In this document: in pieces, positions 10,512-23,000 of the stretch
Numbering within the stretch: position 1 is the first letter of the stretch
How the letters are laid out: every line of letters begins with the position of its first letter
Assembly: GCA_034509755.1 (NCBI GenBank)
Contig: CM067544.1
Location: 12,643,001-12,707,000, forward strand
Origin: Anisodus tanguticus
Lineage: Eukaryota > Streptophyta > Magnoliopsida > Solanales > Solanaceae
Length of the DNA stretch: 64,000 nucleotides
Reading direction: 5' to 3'
Made by a program: the position numbers and the translations under genes
Notes under the pieces: generated by a model
Told to the model about the DNA's origin: nothing
Database searches by the model: none
Seen by the model: only the letters and a program-made list of their open reading frames with translations

Positions 10512-11563
10512 TGTTGTAAGTTTTGCTCTATGGTACTTTATAAAGCAGTACGGGAAGTATTTAACTATTACAAGTATTCGAAAGGATAAACAAAGATTCA
10601 ATAATTCAACATGGAATCTGAAAATTACAATAGTTACACAAGTAAAAACTGGAAATTCCAGTTTTATAGAAGACGGAAAAATATAAATTGGTTTTTGCTG
10701 AGTCGAGTGTAGCACTCTGTCCTTAAGACAATATTGCCCCGTATGTATCCTTTATACGTCCCGGACAATTTGTCTCCCAAGATAAAACAAAGAATGGAAC
10801 CCTTGAGCAAAGGAAACTCAAGAGCTACCGTGAAGAATATTGAGTAACGAAATGATGCTTGGAAGTTGTAGGAAGAAAACTATTTCGGTTGTGTATTTTC
10901 GTGCAGCGTTTTTCTGCATCTGTTTCTGTATTTTCGTGCATATGTCTTAGTGCTCAACAATGGTGTAAGGGGGTGTTTATATAGGTGAGAGAGGGGCTGA
11001 AAAACTACCTCCATAATAGCCAAATAATGGCCATTATGGAAGTAGTAAAGCCACCAACATAAATGGGCCCAAAAAGATAATATCAGAAGACCCACAGCCC
11101 ACAGCCCACAGCCCACGACCCGTGACCCGAGAACCCGGAACCGGAACCGAACCGAACCGGACGGGACGGGACGGGACGGGCGGGCGGCGGCGGCGCGCGT
11201 GTGGTCTTTCCTCGAACCGAAGCACATCTAGGTCCTCCCTCCTTTAAACACATGGAATACCCCTTGGGGTCCCAAACCCCAAACCAATTTCGAATCTTAT
11301 ATACACAATAATTCTTTCTTCCTCTACCGATGAGAGAGAATTACACACAATACCACACTTTCCATGCTTCAAACACCTTACTTCGTGAACCAATATCTCT
11401 TTCATTTCTCAATGAAATTTGACGATTCTTGGCCCTACTGTTATCTACGTACTTAGTAGATCATGCATGTGTGAAGAACCGGATTCTCCAACATACGTTA
11501 CACTAGTGTTTAAGCCGTTAAAGTTGGTCGGTCGCAACTCCCGCCAAAGGCAAATTTCCAACA
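10512..11563 (-). repeat. 3' LTR of the copia element
   Basis: Runs from TGTTGTAAGTTTTGC to AAATTTCCAACA on the plus strand. It carries CCTATATAAACACCCCC on minus (about 10971-10988), a good promoter TATA. Compared with the other LTR it has a GC-rich stretch of repeated CCCACAGCCCACAG and ACGGGACGGG near 11088-11180. Confidence 0.8.
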
Positions 11564-13269
11564 ATCCCCTCTTGAAAGAGATTTTGGCGCACTCACATGG
11601 TTCTTTTCATTTCCGAAGAATATTTCAATGCGGACCGATGTTGCATAAGGAGAGGTAGCCTCGGCTTTGAACCTTCCATAGTTGAATACCATCGGACTTA
11701 CTTACTGCGCGGTGAACGTGATGTCTTGAACCGTCAGTGTTTAGTGTAAGCCAAGTCAATGGTACCAACACAACAAATTCCCTTACTCTCTTCTTCGTAA
11801 TGTTTTGTCCGTTTTGGCCATGGACAATGTCTTGGATTCTTAAGTGCGTTCATTTTGAGGCGGCCCGTCCTCGCACTTAAATAGGTGGTCTCCTACAAGG
11901 TATCCTGCTATACCCCACTTCACAAGTGTTAGGAACCATTAAAAGTTTCCCAAAGACCTAACCTCAACTTGTTGAGGATCATTACAGTTTTGAAAACTTA
12001 ACCTTTACCCATACTGCAGATAACACTTAACGTCTATCGCGGGAACGGCTTTGGATTTGGTTTTTCTTTTCAGAAATCACTATCCGAAGTGCTCATGCTT
12101 CGACTGAAGCGATCAACTGAACCTTTACAACTTAGTTTTCCCATTGAACCAAATTACCGGGATCTCCAGGTTCGTAAGGTTGGGTTTCCACCGTATTGGT
12201 CCGTATATTTTGGGTTTTAAGCCCATTCCCCTAGACAGAGCGAACACTTGATCTCCGGGTAGTCCCTTAGTTAGTAAATAAGGAAGTGACACCCGTGATG
12301 ATCAACGCCATACGGTCTTATGTCTCCGACGGATCGTGACAGATATGTCCGACGCCGTCATCCGTGTCCTTCCTAAAGCCGATCGGCTAGCCACGATGTA
12401 TAACCGCTGCTTTGAAGGCATGGGTTTCTCCCAATAAGGGACGTCCTCTAATGAGTCGTGAAGTTACTCAACTTCTTTCATGCTTTGTATAAAGCGATAA
12501 ACTCCGATACCATCATGAATCGGTCGATGCAAGTTTGCTTAGAGGATTTTCCAAGAACCACCATACACATTTACTTGTGGCTTTGGTGTTCTTCGGATCC
12601 GATGTCCGGTTTACATCACCGTGTTCTCTCGTAACCGCCGGACATCCGAATACTATAATCCGTAGATAAGCGAATAATTCGATATCGTCATATCCGACTT
12701 AACGCCTTCTATTGATCATGTATTAAGATCATCGGTGAACCTTAGTTCAACTGATCTGTTTGTTGGACGATACCAGGTCGGCCGTAGTGTGTACAATACA
12801 TTGAACTACACGTGACCCGAGCATATCGCTCCTTGTCTATGGGTGCACCATGATTCCAATCGGTTCTATGATTCATATCCATTGGTGGCTTCAACGAGAC
12901 TCGTCAACTATTGACCGATCCGTTAGATGTCTTAGAAATCCAATTCCTAAGATGTCATCTCGTGATACTCATATCTTTCATATCGAGACTTTGTTTCAAT
13001 ATGATTTTCACTCTAAGACCGTTGGTTTTCCAACTGTTGGCTTTCTAACTTCGAGTCAATGTTTCGTGATCGATTCATTGTTTCGTTTTATCCGAGACTT
13101 TCGGACCAAAATGTTAACATTTCGGGACCAAAATGAAAGTTCGGGAAGAAGCCCAACAGTTCGGCAAACCAATTCGATCCTCTTCTTCCAACTCTCCGGT
13201 TTGGAAGGCTGTTTCAACACCCATGCCATGTAAGATTACAATGGCCCTGGATGTGAAGCTACTCACAGG

Positions 13270-13495
13270 GGAGCACTTTTTATAACCCAAAGGTTCTTTT
13301 TCCGGAGGAAGATTAACTATTACACGAGTATGGTTCTATATGATGGAATCTATTTCTCTCTTTAGCTTCTTTCCAAAGCAGTGCTTTTGGAGATGACAAT
13401 TCTTTGTTAATTGTCCATGGTTCGTTCTCAACCATACAAGCTAGAAGGTGTGGAACAAGTCTTTGTCCCCTCTTTGCTCCTTCTTGGTTCAACAT
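13270..13495 (-). pseudogene. Copia reverse transcriptase N-terminal remnant
   Basis: On minus, ALLWKEAKER is followed, after a frameshift, by REIDSII, a stop and NHTRVIVNLPPEKEPLGYKK. This matches the opening of the copia reverse transcriptase domain (W..AI..E.DSI..N.TW...LP.G..P.G.KW). One stop and one frameshift are visible, and the catalytic YVDD part is not found downstream. Confidence 0.6.
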
Positions 13496-13954
13496 CTAGA
13501 ATCCCTGAGTTCTGCAGATCTGGAAAATTAAGTTCCGGATATCCAGCGAACTTTCGAGTCCTGTAGATACGGAACGTCTAGTTCCGGAAAGTCAGGCCCT
13601 CGCGGGTTCTTGTTAACCTTGAGCAATTACTCCTTTTTCCTTTTTCAAGGAAAGCTATCTTCAAAGAATTCGGTATTCTTTGACGCCAAGAGGCGATCAG
13701 CACTACTGTTATTTGCAGATCCAGTGGATATGCAATCTACAGTCTTAGGTACAACTTGATCTGTCTCGGTAGTCCAACTTCTACCAAGCCATCCCACATC
13801 ACAACTTTTGTATGTGAGATCATTTCCATATCTCACACGGAGAGTTATCCTTATCCTTATCCTTATGCGGAGTTCTGTTGAGAGTCGCATTAGCGGTAAG
13901 GATCGCCTTGCCCTACATAATTTAGGCGTACGGGTTTGCGCTTGGCTAACACCG

Positions 13955-14155
13955 TTAGACTGAGGTGAGTAATGAGCAGTCGTTTAATGAACGATGCTTC
14001 ACATTCTCCCCCTCTATCACTACGAATTTCTCAATCCGTAGGCTTAGTTGATATTCAACTTCTACTTTGTAGCGCTTATCCGCTTCAACAACTTCATCTT
14101 TGCTTTTTAACAAACAAAGGATTCCATACGTTGTACCATCATCAATGAAGATCAC
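13955..14155 (-). pseudogene. Copia integrase core remnant
   Basis: A 66-residue open frame contains IFIDDGTTYGILCLLKSKDE and EADKRYKVEVEYQL. These match the copia integrase core, which in the family reads FIDD.SR..WVY.LK.K.E......K..VE.Q. The preceding zinc-binding and GAG-pre-integrase parts are not readable. Confidence 0.65.
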
Positions 14156-14809
14156 AACGTACTTGTTTCCCCCCTCTATTTTGTATAAACTTCAAATCAC
14201 CCAAGTAGGTGTGACTAAGTTCTAGAGGAGCAGTGCTTCTTTCGCTATTCCCTTGACGGAATTTGGAAAGGTGATTTTGCCTCTTCATCTACCTCACATT
14301 TATTTTGAGGGTTTACTTCGAAGAAGGCAACAATCTCAACATCGTTAGCTTTTGAATGACTTGCTATTTAACGTGTCTTAATCTATGATGGCATAGACGC
14401 ACGGATTACAAATATATCATTCATTTGGCTACAGACATACTGTACCATTCTTAGTTATCACAGACCTGTTGGACTAGTCTCAAACCAGGTTTGACCAACA
14501 GCGTCCCTTTAACCAAGTTTGGGATATGTATCACCTCATCTTTGAGTGATCCCAATCCATGAAGTCCTATTGAGGACAACCTCTCCAACCCCTTCTACTT
14601 TAGAGGTGGTGTTGCTTCACATGAACAACCTCTTGCCCGTGGTTAGGCGTAACCGGATCATATGTGATCTAGATACTCGGCCTACTCCGGTTGCTTTGGC
14701 GGCGAGTGTCCAATTTCTTTATTGCCTTTCTTTAGGCCTTCAGATCATTCAGGACCTGGAAACTCTGGCCCACCTTACTAGGTGTCTATTACTATTCCTA
14801 TGAAATGAA

Positions 14810-15010
14810 TTTTGGCCCCACTCCAGTCGCCCGGAGGCTTTATATGACTGAGTGTCCAATATCATCATATCAAAGAAATTTTGGCCCACTCCGGTCGCCG
14901 GAGGCTTTGTATGACCGAGTGTCCAATATCATCCTATCAAAGGAATTTTGGCCCACTCCGGTCGCCCGGAGGCTTTATGTGACTGAGTGTCCAATATCAT
15001 CCTATGAAGG
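14810..15010. repeat. Three tandem units of about 67 bp
   Basis: The unit AATTTTGGCCCCACTCCAGT...GACTGAGTGTCCAATATCAT...CAAAG occurs three times in a row, with starts near 14810, 14877 and 14944. A weaker relative lies at 14676-14715 (CCTACTCCGGTTGCTTTGGC...GAGTGTCCAA). It lies in the leader or gag side of the reverse-oriented copia element. The open frame across it (14805-15026) is a by-product of the repetition. Confidence 0.7.
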
Positions 15011-15248
15011 ATCTTCTGCCAAATAGTATGACAGGTTCAACGTCTTTAGCTTTTAGACTCCTTTCGTTAAGATTGGTGCCCGGATAATTCTTGGCGCTTA
15101 CTTAAGAGTGGTAACAGTTTTCGCACAGTCAATGGATCTTACTCCCTCGTATATGCGAACATACTTTACACACTTTAGTAATTACACTTAAAAGAACGGA
15201 TCTTCTTAAGTCGTTTACAAAATCCAATCTTTAAACGGAAAAGAAGAC

Positions 15249-16297
15249 GGAAAAATTACAATAGTTACACAAGTAAAAACTGGAAATTCCAGTTTTATAG
15301 AAGACGGAAAAATATAAATTGGTTTTTGCTGAGTCGAGTGTAGCACTCTGTCCTTAAGACAATATTGCCCCGTATGTATCCTTTATACGTCCTGGACAAT
15401 TTGTCTCCCAAGATAAAACAGCAATGGAACCCTTGAGCAAAGGAAACTCAAGAGCTACCGTGAAGAATATTGAGTAACGAAATGATGCTTGGAAGTTGTA
15501 GGAAGAAAACTATTTCGGTTGTGTATTTTCGTGCGGCGTTTTTCTCGCATCCGTTTACGTATTTTCGTGCATATGTCTTAGTGCTCAACAATGGTGTAAG
15601 GGGGTGTTTATATAGGTGAGGGAGGGGCTGAAAAAGCTCGCCTCCATAATAGCCAAATAATGACCATTATGGAGGTAGTAAAGCCACCAACATAAATGGT
15701 GAAAGACCAACGGATTTGGCCATTATAGGAGGAGTAATTCACCAAAATAAATGGGTGAATTGAGTGCTTGGCAACATCGCTTTGATCGTCCAAATTCGGA
15801 AACTTGAGGGACCAAACCGCACATCTTGAAACGTCGGGGACCAAACTCGTAAATGCGAAAATTAAATTCGGTCCGAATCGTACATCTGGAAACTTCTGGG
15901 ATCAAACTGTACTTCGGGCGGCGGCGGCGCGCGTGTGGTCTTTCATCGAACCGAAGCACATCTAGGTCCTCCCTCCTTTAAACACATGGGATACCCCTTG
16001 GGGTCCCAAACCCCAAACCAATTTCGAATCTTATATACACAACAATTCTTTCTTCCTCTACCGATGAGGGAGAATTACACACAATACCACACTTTCCATG
16101 CTTCAAACACCTTACTTCGTGAACCAATATCTCTTTCATTTCTCAATGAAATTTGACGATTCTTGGCCCTACGGTTATCTACGTACTTAGTAGATCATGC
16201 ATGTGTGAAGAACCGGATTCTCCAACATACGTTACACTAGTGTTTAAGCCGTTAAAGTTGGTCGGTCGCAACTCCCGCCAAAGGCAAATTTCCAACA
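15249..16297 (-). repeat. 5' LTR of the copia element, inner end lost
   Basis: Homology to the partner LTR starts at AAAATTACAATAGTTACAC (15249) and runs to AAATTTCCAACA (16297). The first roughly 105 bp of the partner (10512-10620) are missing here. The junction has a repeated AGAAGACGGAAAAAT word also found at 15300, suggesting slippage or template switching. A segment at 15690-15910 (with GGACCAAAC and CGGAAACTTGAGGG words) is absent from the partner. Confidence 0.7.
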
Positions 16298-16412
16298 AAA
16301 TCATCTCGTTAAATGTAAAAGGTGAAAATTTAAAGTTAAATTATTATCAAATAAAGAAACATGTCATTCTTTTTTGGACTGATTAAAAAAAATGTGTCAT
16401 ATAAATTGGTAG

Positions 16413-17055
16413 TGATTTGCATGGTTAAAGTAGTCCTCTCTTTCTGTGCCCGAAACCAAAATATGAATTTTAAAGTTTTATTCTTAGGGTTTGTTAATTT
16501 TCGCAGTGCTTGATTATGTTTATCTATATAAAAGATAAATTTTCTCGTATAACATTGCATTTGTGTGAAAGTGAATACTTATACCAATAAAAAAAAACTT
16601 ATAGTAAATGATACAACACAACAGTGGAAAATAAGTCGTTAATCAGGAATATAATTGATCATTTCATATCTTACTTGTATGTTATTTTATTTTTTCATTA
16701 AATAAACGAAAGCGGAAGTATAGGGAGGGAAGCTCGATTTGATCCGATGATGTTCATTTTAACTATACTTGGCTGGCCCTGCAAAATATCGAGGACAAAT
16801 TTGTCAATACAGTAGTATTCTGAATTCTTTTTGGAATTTTTAACACACAAAATTCACGGAATTCTTGCCAATTTAAGATAACTTGTTATCAAGTTGTCCA
16901 TTTCCAAAGATGTGGTGCGAGATTTTACCCATTTATATATCGGTTAATGCAGGACATAGGCAAAAAGTAGAAAACAAAATATATTACCATCCATTCACCT
17001 TGCCACATCATTGTCACAATCGCAATTCAACCAACACATATTTCAACAAGAAGAA
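16413..17055. other. Upstream region of the PHAF1 gene
   Basis: Non-coding DNA that must hold the PHAF1 promoter. A possible TATA (ATTTATATATCGG) lies at about 16930, some 125 bases before the start codon. Nothing else recognised. Confidence 0.4.
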
Positions 17056-20000
17056 ATGATGCAGAGACCGAGACGCCGCTGCGAAGGCACAGCCATGGGC
17101 TCTATCGTCCTCCAACTCCGCCCTGGTGTTGGCATCGGTCCTTTTACTCTCGGTAAAACAGACTTAATTTCAACTTATACTTCGTTAAGTTACCGATTAG
17201 GTCGTGGATGATCAATTTGTTTAATTCTAGATCTTTTTGTTGAATTGTGATTGTTGTGGTTTAGTTTAGCTGATTCTACATGTGATGATCTATGCAAGTG
17301 CCTGTAAATGTTTCAGGAAGTCCTATTTCCGAAGCTTTTGCACAGATAGAGCAGCAACCTAACATTTATGATGTTGTCCATGTTAAGTATTATGACCAGG
17401 TATGATTCAGGGTATCTGTCCTAGGATAGTATTTTTTGTGATTTGTTCTCTGTTCCATTTTACGGTATTTTTAATTGAATTTTACACAGTTCATGTTCTT
17501 TTTTTGGTTAATACGTTGTCCTTATTACCGCGACACCAGATTGTGCAAGTTAGATGTCATTTTGAATCAACTTTACTCTGAACATTTAGTTGTTTGGAAG
17601 TTCAAAACAACCATTTTACGGATTGCTGAATACTATGCATTTTAAATAATCCCTTTTGCGTTATTTAGTGTCCTGTTGTTTCTTAGTCACACACTTGGTA
17701 ACTTTTGTTGGTTGAATAGAAGAATTTCCCATTTAGTTGCAATCAAGTGAGCCAGTAATCTATTTTGCAGTAGGAGTCAAAACAAAAAAAGACCCTTTTT
17801 TATTTACATGAAAAATTAAAATTAACTAATTAATCAATATTAAAAAAAAAGTCTTTCGTTGCTCATTGGATTCGAACATGCTGGTTCTCACTAGGGAAAA
17901 ACTTTTGAAGGGAGCCCTCAACCGCTAGACTACAACTCTCATTGATAAGATTGGAGGCATTTTTAATACATATCTTAATATTTGAAACCAATAAAAGAAA
18001 AATGAAAATTCTGGGGCGGAGGCCCTGTGCGGTGCCGCCGCCTTGACCGCCCCAGGGACGGCTTTGGTTTCTCTTGCTTTGCTTGTGCTTATGCTTATGC
18101 TTTGTCTTGAGCCGAGGGTCTTTCGGAAACAACCTCTCTACCTCTGCGTACACTCTACCCTTCCCAAACCCCACGTTGTGGGATTTCATTGGGTATGTTG
18201 TTGTTGTTGTAGTCATTCGTTATAATGGGGTTATAAACCTTTTACTATCTTTTGCTGGTTGAATAGAAAAGTTCCCCATTTAGTTGTGATTAATCAGTCA
18301 GTAGTATATTTTGTAGTAGGACACGACCATTAAATGGATATAACCAGAAATTCTGCAATTTGCATGCATAAAATGGTTCTGAAATTTTCAGGTTTTACAT
18401 GTTATCCTTATATGATACACCGTAATAGTTACCAATTCCAAAATAAAATAAGGATACACCGTAATCAATATCGTGGACATGGCTAGTTTTGCACACCAGC
18501 ATCACGAAAGATTATGCAACTCCAATGCTCAATTTATGTTCTACAGGAGCCCTTAAAACTTGACATCGTCATTAGCTTCCCGGATCACGGATTTCATCTG
18601 CGGTTTGACCCCTGGTCACAGGTATTAGATTTGGTGCATGTCTTTCTCTTGCTGCTCAGGTCCAGTTAATGAGAAGATTTCTTTACCTTGTATGGAAAGA
18701 TTATTGATTGTAATTTGTTCAAGTAAACTATTGATATTTTATTTATGGCTCATTCTTTACTGGATTAACAATTCTGAATGCATGACTAAAATGTGGTGGC
18801 AATGCCAACTTTTCGAGACATTTTTATCCATTTTGTAATCTTGATCATTTATTTTAATGCACATCCGAGGGGCAAACTTCATTGAATTGAACTCGGTTTG
18901 GAGCGTTCATGAAGAAGCAAGTGCACGTTGCTGGGGTTGGAGAGACAGAATTTTTTATTAAGCTGGAGGATGCTGGCAACAAAAATGTTGTAATTTATTA
19001 TATCGTGCAAGATTGTCAGTGCCGCTACACCTAGTGATAGTTAAAATTTCATCAGGAGTAACATGAGTTTTCTTTTATTTGGGTGTTGAAGAATGTGAAG
19101 CCTTATAATTTTAAGTTGTAAATTAAAAAAATAGTGCTAAGAGCACCTTAAAGATTGTGAAATGTATGGGTGAATTCATCTTTTGTCTTTATCCTCGTTA
19201 CCTTTTGTGGTTTGTCGGAATCGTTGTGTCCTTTCTAAAGGGAGAATTCATCTTCTCCATGGAAAGGATCAAAGGAGTAATGAAGAGAGATTGATTATAA
19301 AAAATATATTGAATTCATTGAAGGAAAGGCAATCATATCTGATTTTGACTTGACGTGCGGGAAGGTAACACTAAAGATAAAGTACCCTCATTTATACGTA
19401 ATTGCAAATAATGAGGTTCAATATCAGATCTACTTAGGAAGGATACATGTGGAATTTTTTGGGTTCATCTTTCAGAAGCCCATAAAAGATTGAGAGTGGT
19501 AAGAAATGGAGCATTTCCCTTGGACACTAACGGGCAGCATTGGATGGTATCAAAAGCTGACGTGGGGGTGAGGGAGCTTCCTAGTGAAACCTTACTATAT
19601 TTATCTGGATGGTTCAGAAACCACTGAAAATTAGCTTTCTTTGCTTGGTCCGCTTCATGGGACGTTATCCTTATGTTGCAGCAATTTGAGGAGTTACTCA
19701 ATGGTTAGTTAGTGTTGCATGTGCAAGGAAAACGGCGAATACACTAATCTTGTGCTCCTTCATTAAACTATTCACTATGCAGCGGAACAATGCAGGAGCT
19801 AGGGTTTTTACTAAGGGGATTCAAAAATATAAAGTAGTAAACACACAAAGAAGTCAAGGGGGTTCAACATCTATTATATATACATAAAATAATTTTAACA
19901 TTGTATATATAGTGTAATTTTTCGTTGAAGGGGGTTCAGATGAACCTCCTTGGCCCTTACTGGCTCCGGTCCTGAGCGGAAGTAGGTGTTTGGTGTATTC

Positions 20001-23000
20001 CATGATTTACTTCCTTGAACAGTTGAAGATGCCCTTGCAATGTGGAGGTTGAGCTAAACAGGGAAGGAAAGGAGGAAGTTCTGGAAGTAGCATCGTGATG
20101 CCTTTTTTGTATGATATGGAGAATGTTTGAAGGAGTTGATAGACGGATACTGAAGATCATTAGTTACCTTGTTTTACCTATACTTTTGGTGTAAATAAGA
20201 GATTCCGTTCCTTGTAGATCGTTGGATAGTTCTTTGGAGGCTCAATGACACCTTTTATCCATTGACATTTGGCGTCATCTCCGTGCACATTAAGGAAATT
20301 CCTTTTGATTTACCCCAAAAAAATAATATACTTGGAGAAGTATCAATAACATGATTACATCTAATATCTGAGTGGAGGGTCTTTCGGAAACAACCTCTCT
20401 GCCTGCCTTGGCAGGGGTAACGTCTCATACACTCTACCCTTCCCAGATCCCACTCGTGGGATTACACGGAGTATGTTGTTGTTGTTGTTGATTACATCTA
20501 ATATCTAGTTTTCTTGATCATGTACATTTCCGAAGCGGAACATGATTTGGGATGGAATGAGTTATGGAAATTTCCTTTCAGGAATATTTCTAAAATTATG
20601 TGATTCTCTTTTAAATTTATTTCTTTTGTAATTTTCCTTATCATGAACATATTCCTTTACTAAGTTTATAAGTTTTATTTCCGTTAGAAGTTAGCTCAAT
20701 AGCTTTCCATTTGCCTATCGGATGACTAGAAACAATTTTTTTTCAAGTATCTCTGACACTCTCAAGTCTTACCTGTTTCAGAGACTGCGCCTTATTGAAA
20801 TATTTGATGTAAAACGGCTTCAGATGCGCTATGCCACCTCTGTAATAGGGTAGGTTTTCGTAGTGTTTACTTTCACAACTCTCTAAATGGGTAGGTTTTC
20901 ATAATGCGGTGCTTGCACCTCGCGACATTTCTGTTGATTGAAATCTTTTGATTTTGTTACTTTCAGCGGGTCGTCCACTTTGGCCACTTTTGTAGCCGTC
21001 TATACTCTTTTTGGGCCGACCTATCCAGGAACATATGACAAGGACCGAGGAGTTTACATTCTATTTTATCCAGTATGTGTGACCAATTCTATGGAATGGC
21101 ACATTTAAATCTAATTCTGTTATCCATCACCTAGTTCTGTGTTTAGGGTTCTGATAGTTTGCAACTTTGCAGGGATTGTCATTTGCTTTTCCAATTCCCT
21201 CCCAGTATACAGATTGCTGTCGTGATGGAGAAGGTATTTCTGGTAATTTTTGTTTTCACACTTGTGCAGACTCAAATTAATTACGCTTGTATAAATAACC
21301 TTTTCTCCCTTTCTTTCTCTTTTTCTTTCCACTTCAAAAGCGGAACTACCTCTGGAGTTTCCAGATGGCACAACTCCAGTTACTTGCCGTGTATCTATAT
21401 ATGATAGTTCTGCTGGAAGTAAAGTTGCTGTTGGATCCATGATGGACAAGGCCTGTACTCCTCCTCTGCCTGCTGGCAACCTCTACATGGAAGAAGTGCA
21501 TGTTAAGGTTTATTTCGGTCCTTTACATGTCCATACTGAAGTGTTTGTGCAGTCTCTTTAATGTTTCACGTGATTTCTTATTGAATAATGTATTAATAGT
21601 AAGTTTAGGTCCTCCTCCTTTGAGCTGCAGCTCTTAGTTGTTTTTCCTGGAGAAAGCTCTTTAGGATGTCCTCTTTGTGCGCTTGTGGTGCTTTTCGTTA
21701 CATAGAGCTGAATAAAGGGCGTTCACATTTGGAGCTTATTCGTTTTGGCTTTAATGTGCTTAAATTTGGCATTTCACAGCTCTCTTTGCCAGGAGAACTG
21801 TTAGGTTAGCTTCTTCATAATTTTGTGTCGCTTTTCCAGTTATATGGCCATTGAAAAAGGAAATTGACCTCTGGGATTTTACAGTTCTGGCTGGTATGTT
21901 TGTCTTACTCTGTTATAAATCAATCATCAATCATCAATCATCAATCATCAATCATCAATCATCAGAGAATCTCAAACTTGTGAGCTAGAAAATTGTAGTG
22001 CTGCATCAAATTGATGATACATTAGTTTATATCTTAGTGATAACTCAAATTGTAATGGAAGGGAAATGAAATTAAAGTAAACAAAATCTTGTGCCGTACC
22101 ATTTAATAGTTCTTTCTCCACTTGCAATGGCTACTATTTTTGACAGTTCTTTCTCCACCTACAATGGCTACTATTTTTGAGGTTAGAAGAATTCAAAACA
22201 GCAATGTCTACTCCTTATCTATTCTTTTGAATAGAGAAAATTTGAATGTCTAGTTTGATTTTATTGTTATCAGATTCTCTTTTTTTTTATGCTCTATAAT
22301 GCTGAATCTTGGTACATGATAAACGGTTTAGTAGTATTTTCCAATTCCGAAGATAAAAGAGACGGATTTCTTATATGTTTCTTTGCAGTAGTTTAGATCA
22401 TAGAAGACCTGCTTAAATTGAGTCACTTGGATCATAAAAGATGTGTCGAGTGGCCTTTATTATGTTTGATGATTGAAGTTGCTCTGACATGCAGTTCAAT
22501 AGATTTACATATGATTATGTTTGTTTTCTATTTTCTTTAGATGGGGGAAGAATTGGGGTTTAGCATTGGTGGCCAACTCATCCCCTTTGGTGCATCACCA
22601 CAGGTATCTACTCTTTCTTTAGATTGTTTTTTTGGTTAAATCATTTGCTAGAGTTGTTTAAAGTATCCATTTCTTCCACTGGGTTATTTTTCCTTAATAT
22701 TATGAAAACTCTAATTGTGTTGATATGAACTGTCTTCAGTCTAGATTCCATCCAATAATCGTATCCCTATTGCCGAAAATGAAGTTCAGGAATGGGTTGC
22801 AATGCAGAAGTTAGATTTCTCCTGAATTTAGCAGGGGGAACAAGAGGCTTAAAACCTATTTCAACTCATATATTGAACTAGGTGTTGAACTTAGTTCTTT
22901 TAGTAGTTTCAATTTTGGTTTTAGAATACTTGGATCTATTTGTGCTTATATGTTGTGTGCAGTCCCGCGTAGGTTTGTTCGCGGATTGCATTTAGTCCTA

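Larger units (their letters stand above)
10512..16297 (-). mobile_element. Decayed copia element, TSD AAATC, reverse orientation
   Basis: The element is bounded by AAATC on both sides (10507-10511 and 16298-16302). LTRs lie at 10512-11563 and 15249-16297. Outside the lower LTR, read on minus, is AAGAGGGGAT followed by TGTTGG, a convincing polypurine tract, so transcription ran on the minus strand. Integrase and reverse transcriptase remnants follow in copia order on minus (14155-13955, then 13495-13270). Between 11564 and 13270 no frame is recognisable. Stops and frameshifts throughout make it non-functional. Confidence 0.85.
10392..16412 (+). mobile_element. Stowaway-like MITE split by a copia element
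   Basis: The left part (10392-10511) starts TACTCCCTCTGTCCC and runs through TCTTGTGGTCTAAAATAAGCC to GTGGTTATAAATC. The right part resumes at 16298 with AAATCATCTCGTTAAATG and ends near GTCATATAAATTGG at about 16405. Joining the halves across one copy of AAATC restores the usual MITE interior seen at 915-1161. The intervening 5.8 kb is the copia element at 10512-16297. Confidence 0.75.
17690..18322. repeat. Direct duplication of an intron segment
   Basis: GGTTGAATAGAA...CCCATTTAGTTG...GTAATCTATTTTGCAGTAGGA at 17706-17776 recurs in diverged form at 18252-18322, inside intron 2 of the PHAF1 gene. The copies bracket a tRNA-like block and a TS SINE. Confidence 0.6.

Noticed and set aside
10880..11227. 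Arg/Pro-rich minus-strand frames of 115 and 63 codons
   Set aside because: They lie in a GC-rich repeated part of an LTR (repeated CCCACAG and ACGGG words) and recur in other LTR copies; a composition artefact.
12850..13233. 127-codon plus-strand frame
   Set aside because: Antisense to the copia element between LTR and polymerase remnant; no recognisable domain.
17868..17940. True tRNA gene
   Set aside because: A- and B-box-like words are present but no acceptor stem or 7-bp pairing can be found; a SINE head is more likely. The same applies to 190-272 and 60243-60349.
17863..18225. Frames across the PHAF1 intron 2 SINE
   Set aside because: They translate SINE and simple repeat text and run against the gene's clear exon structure.
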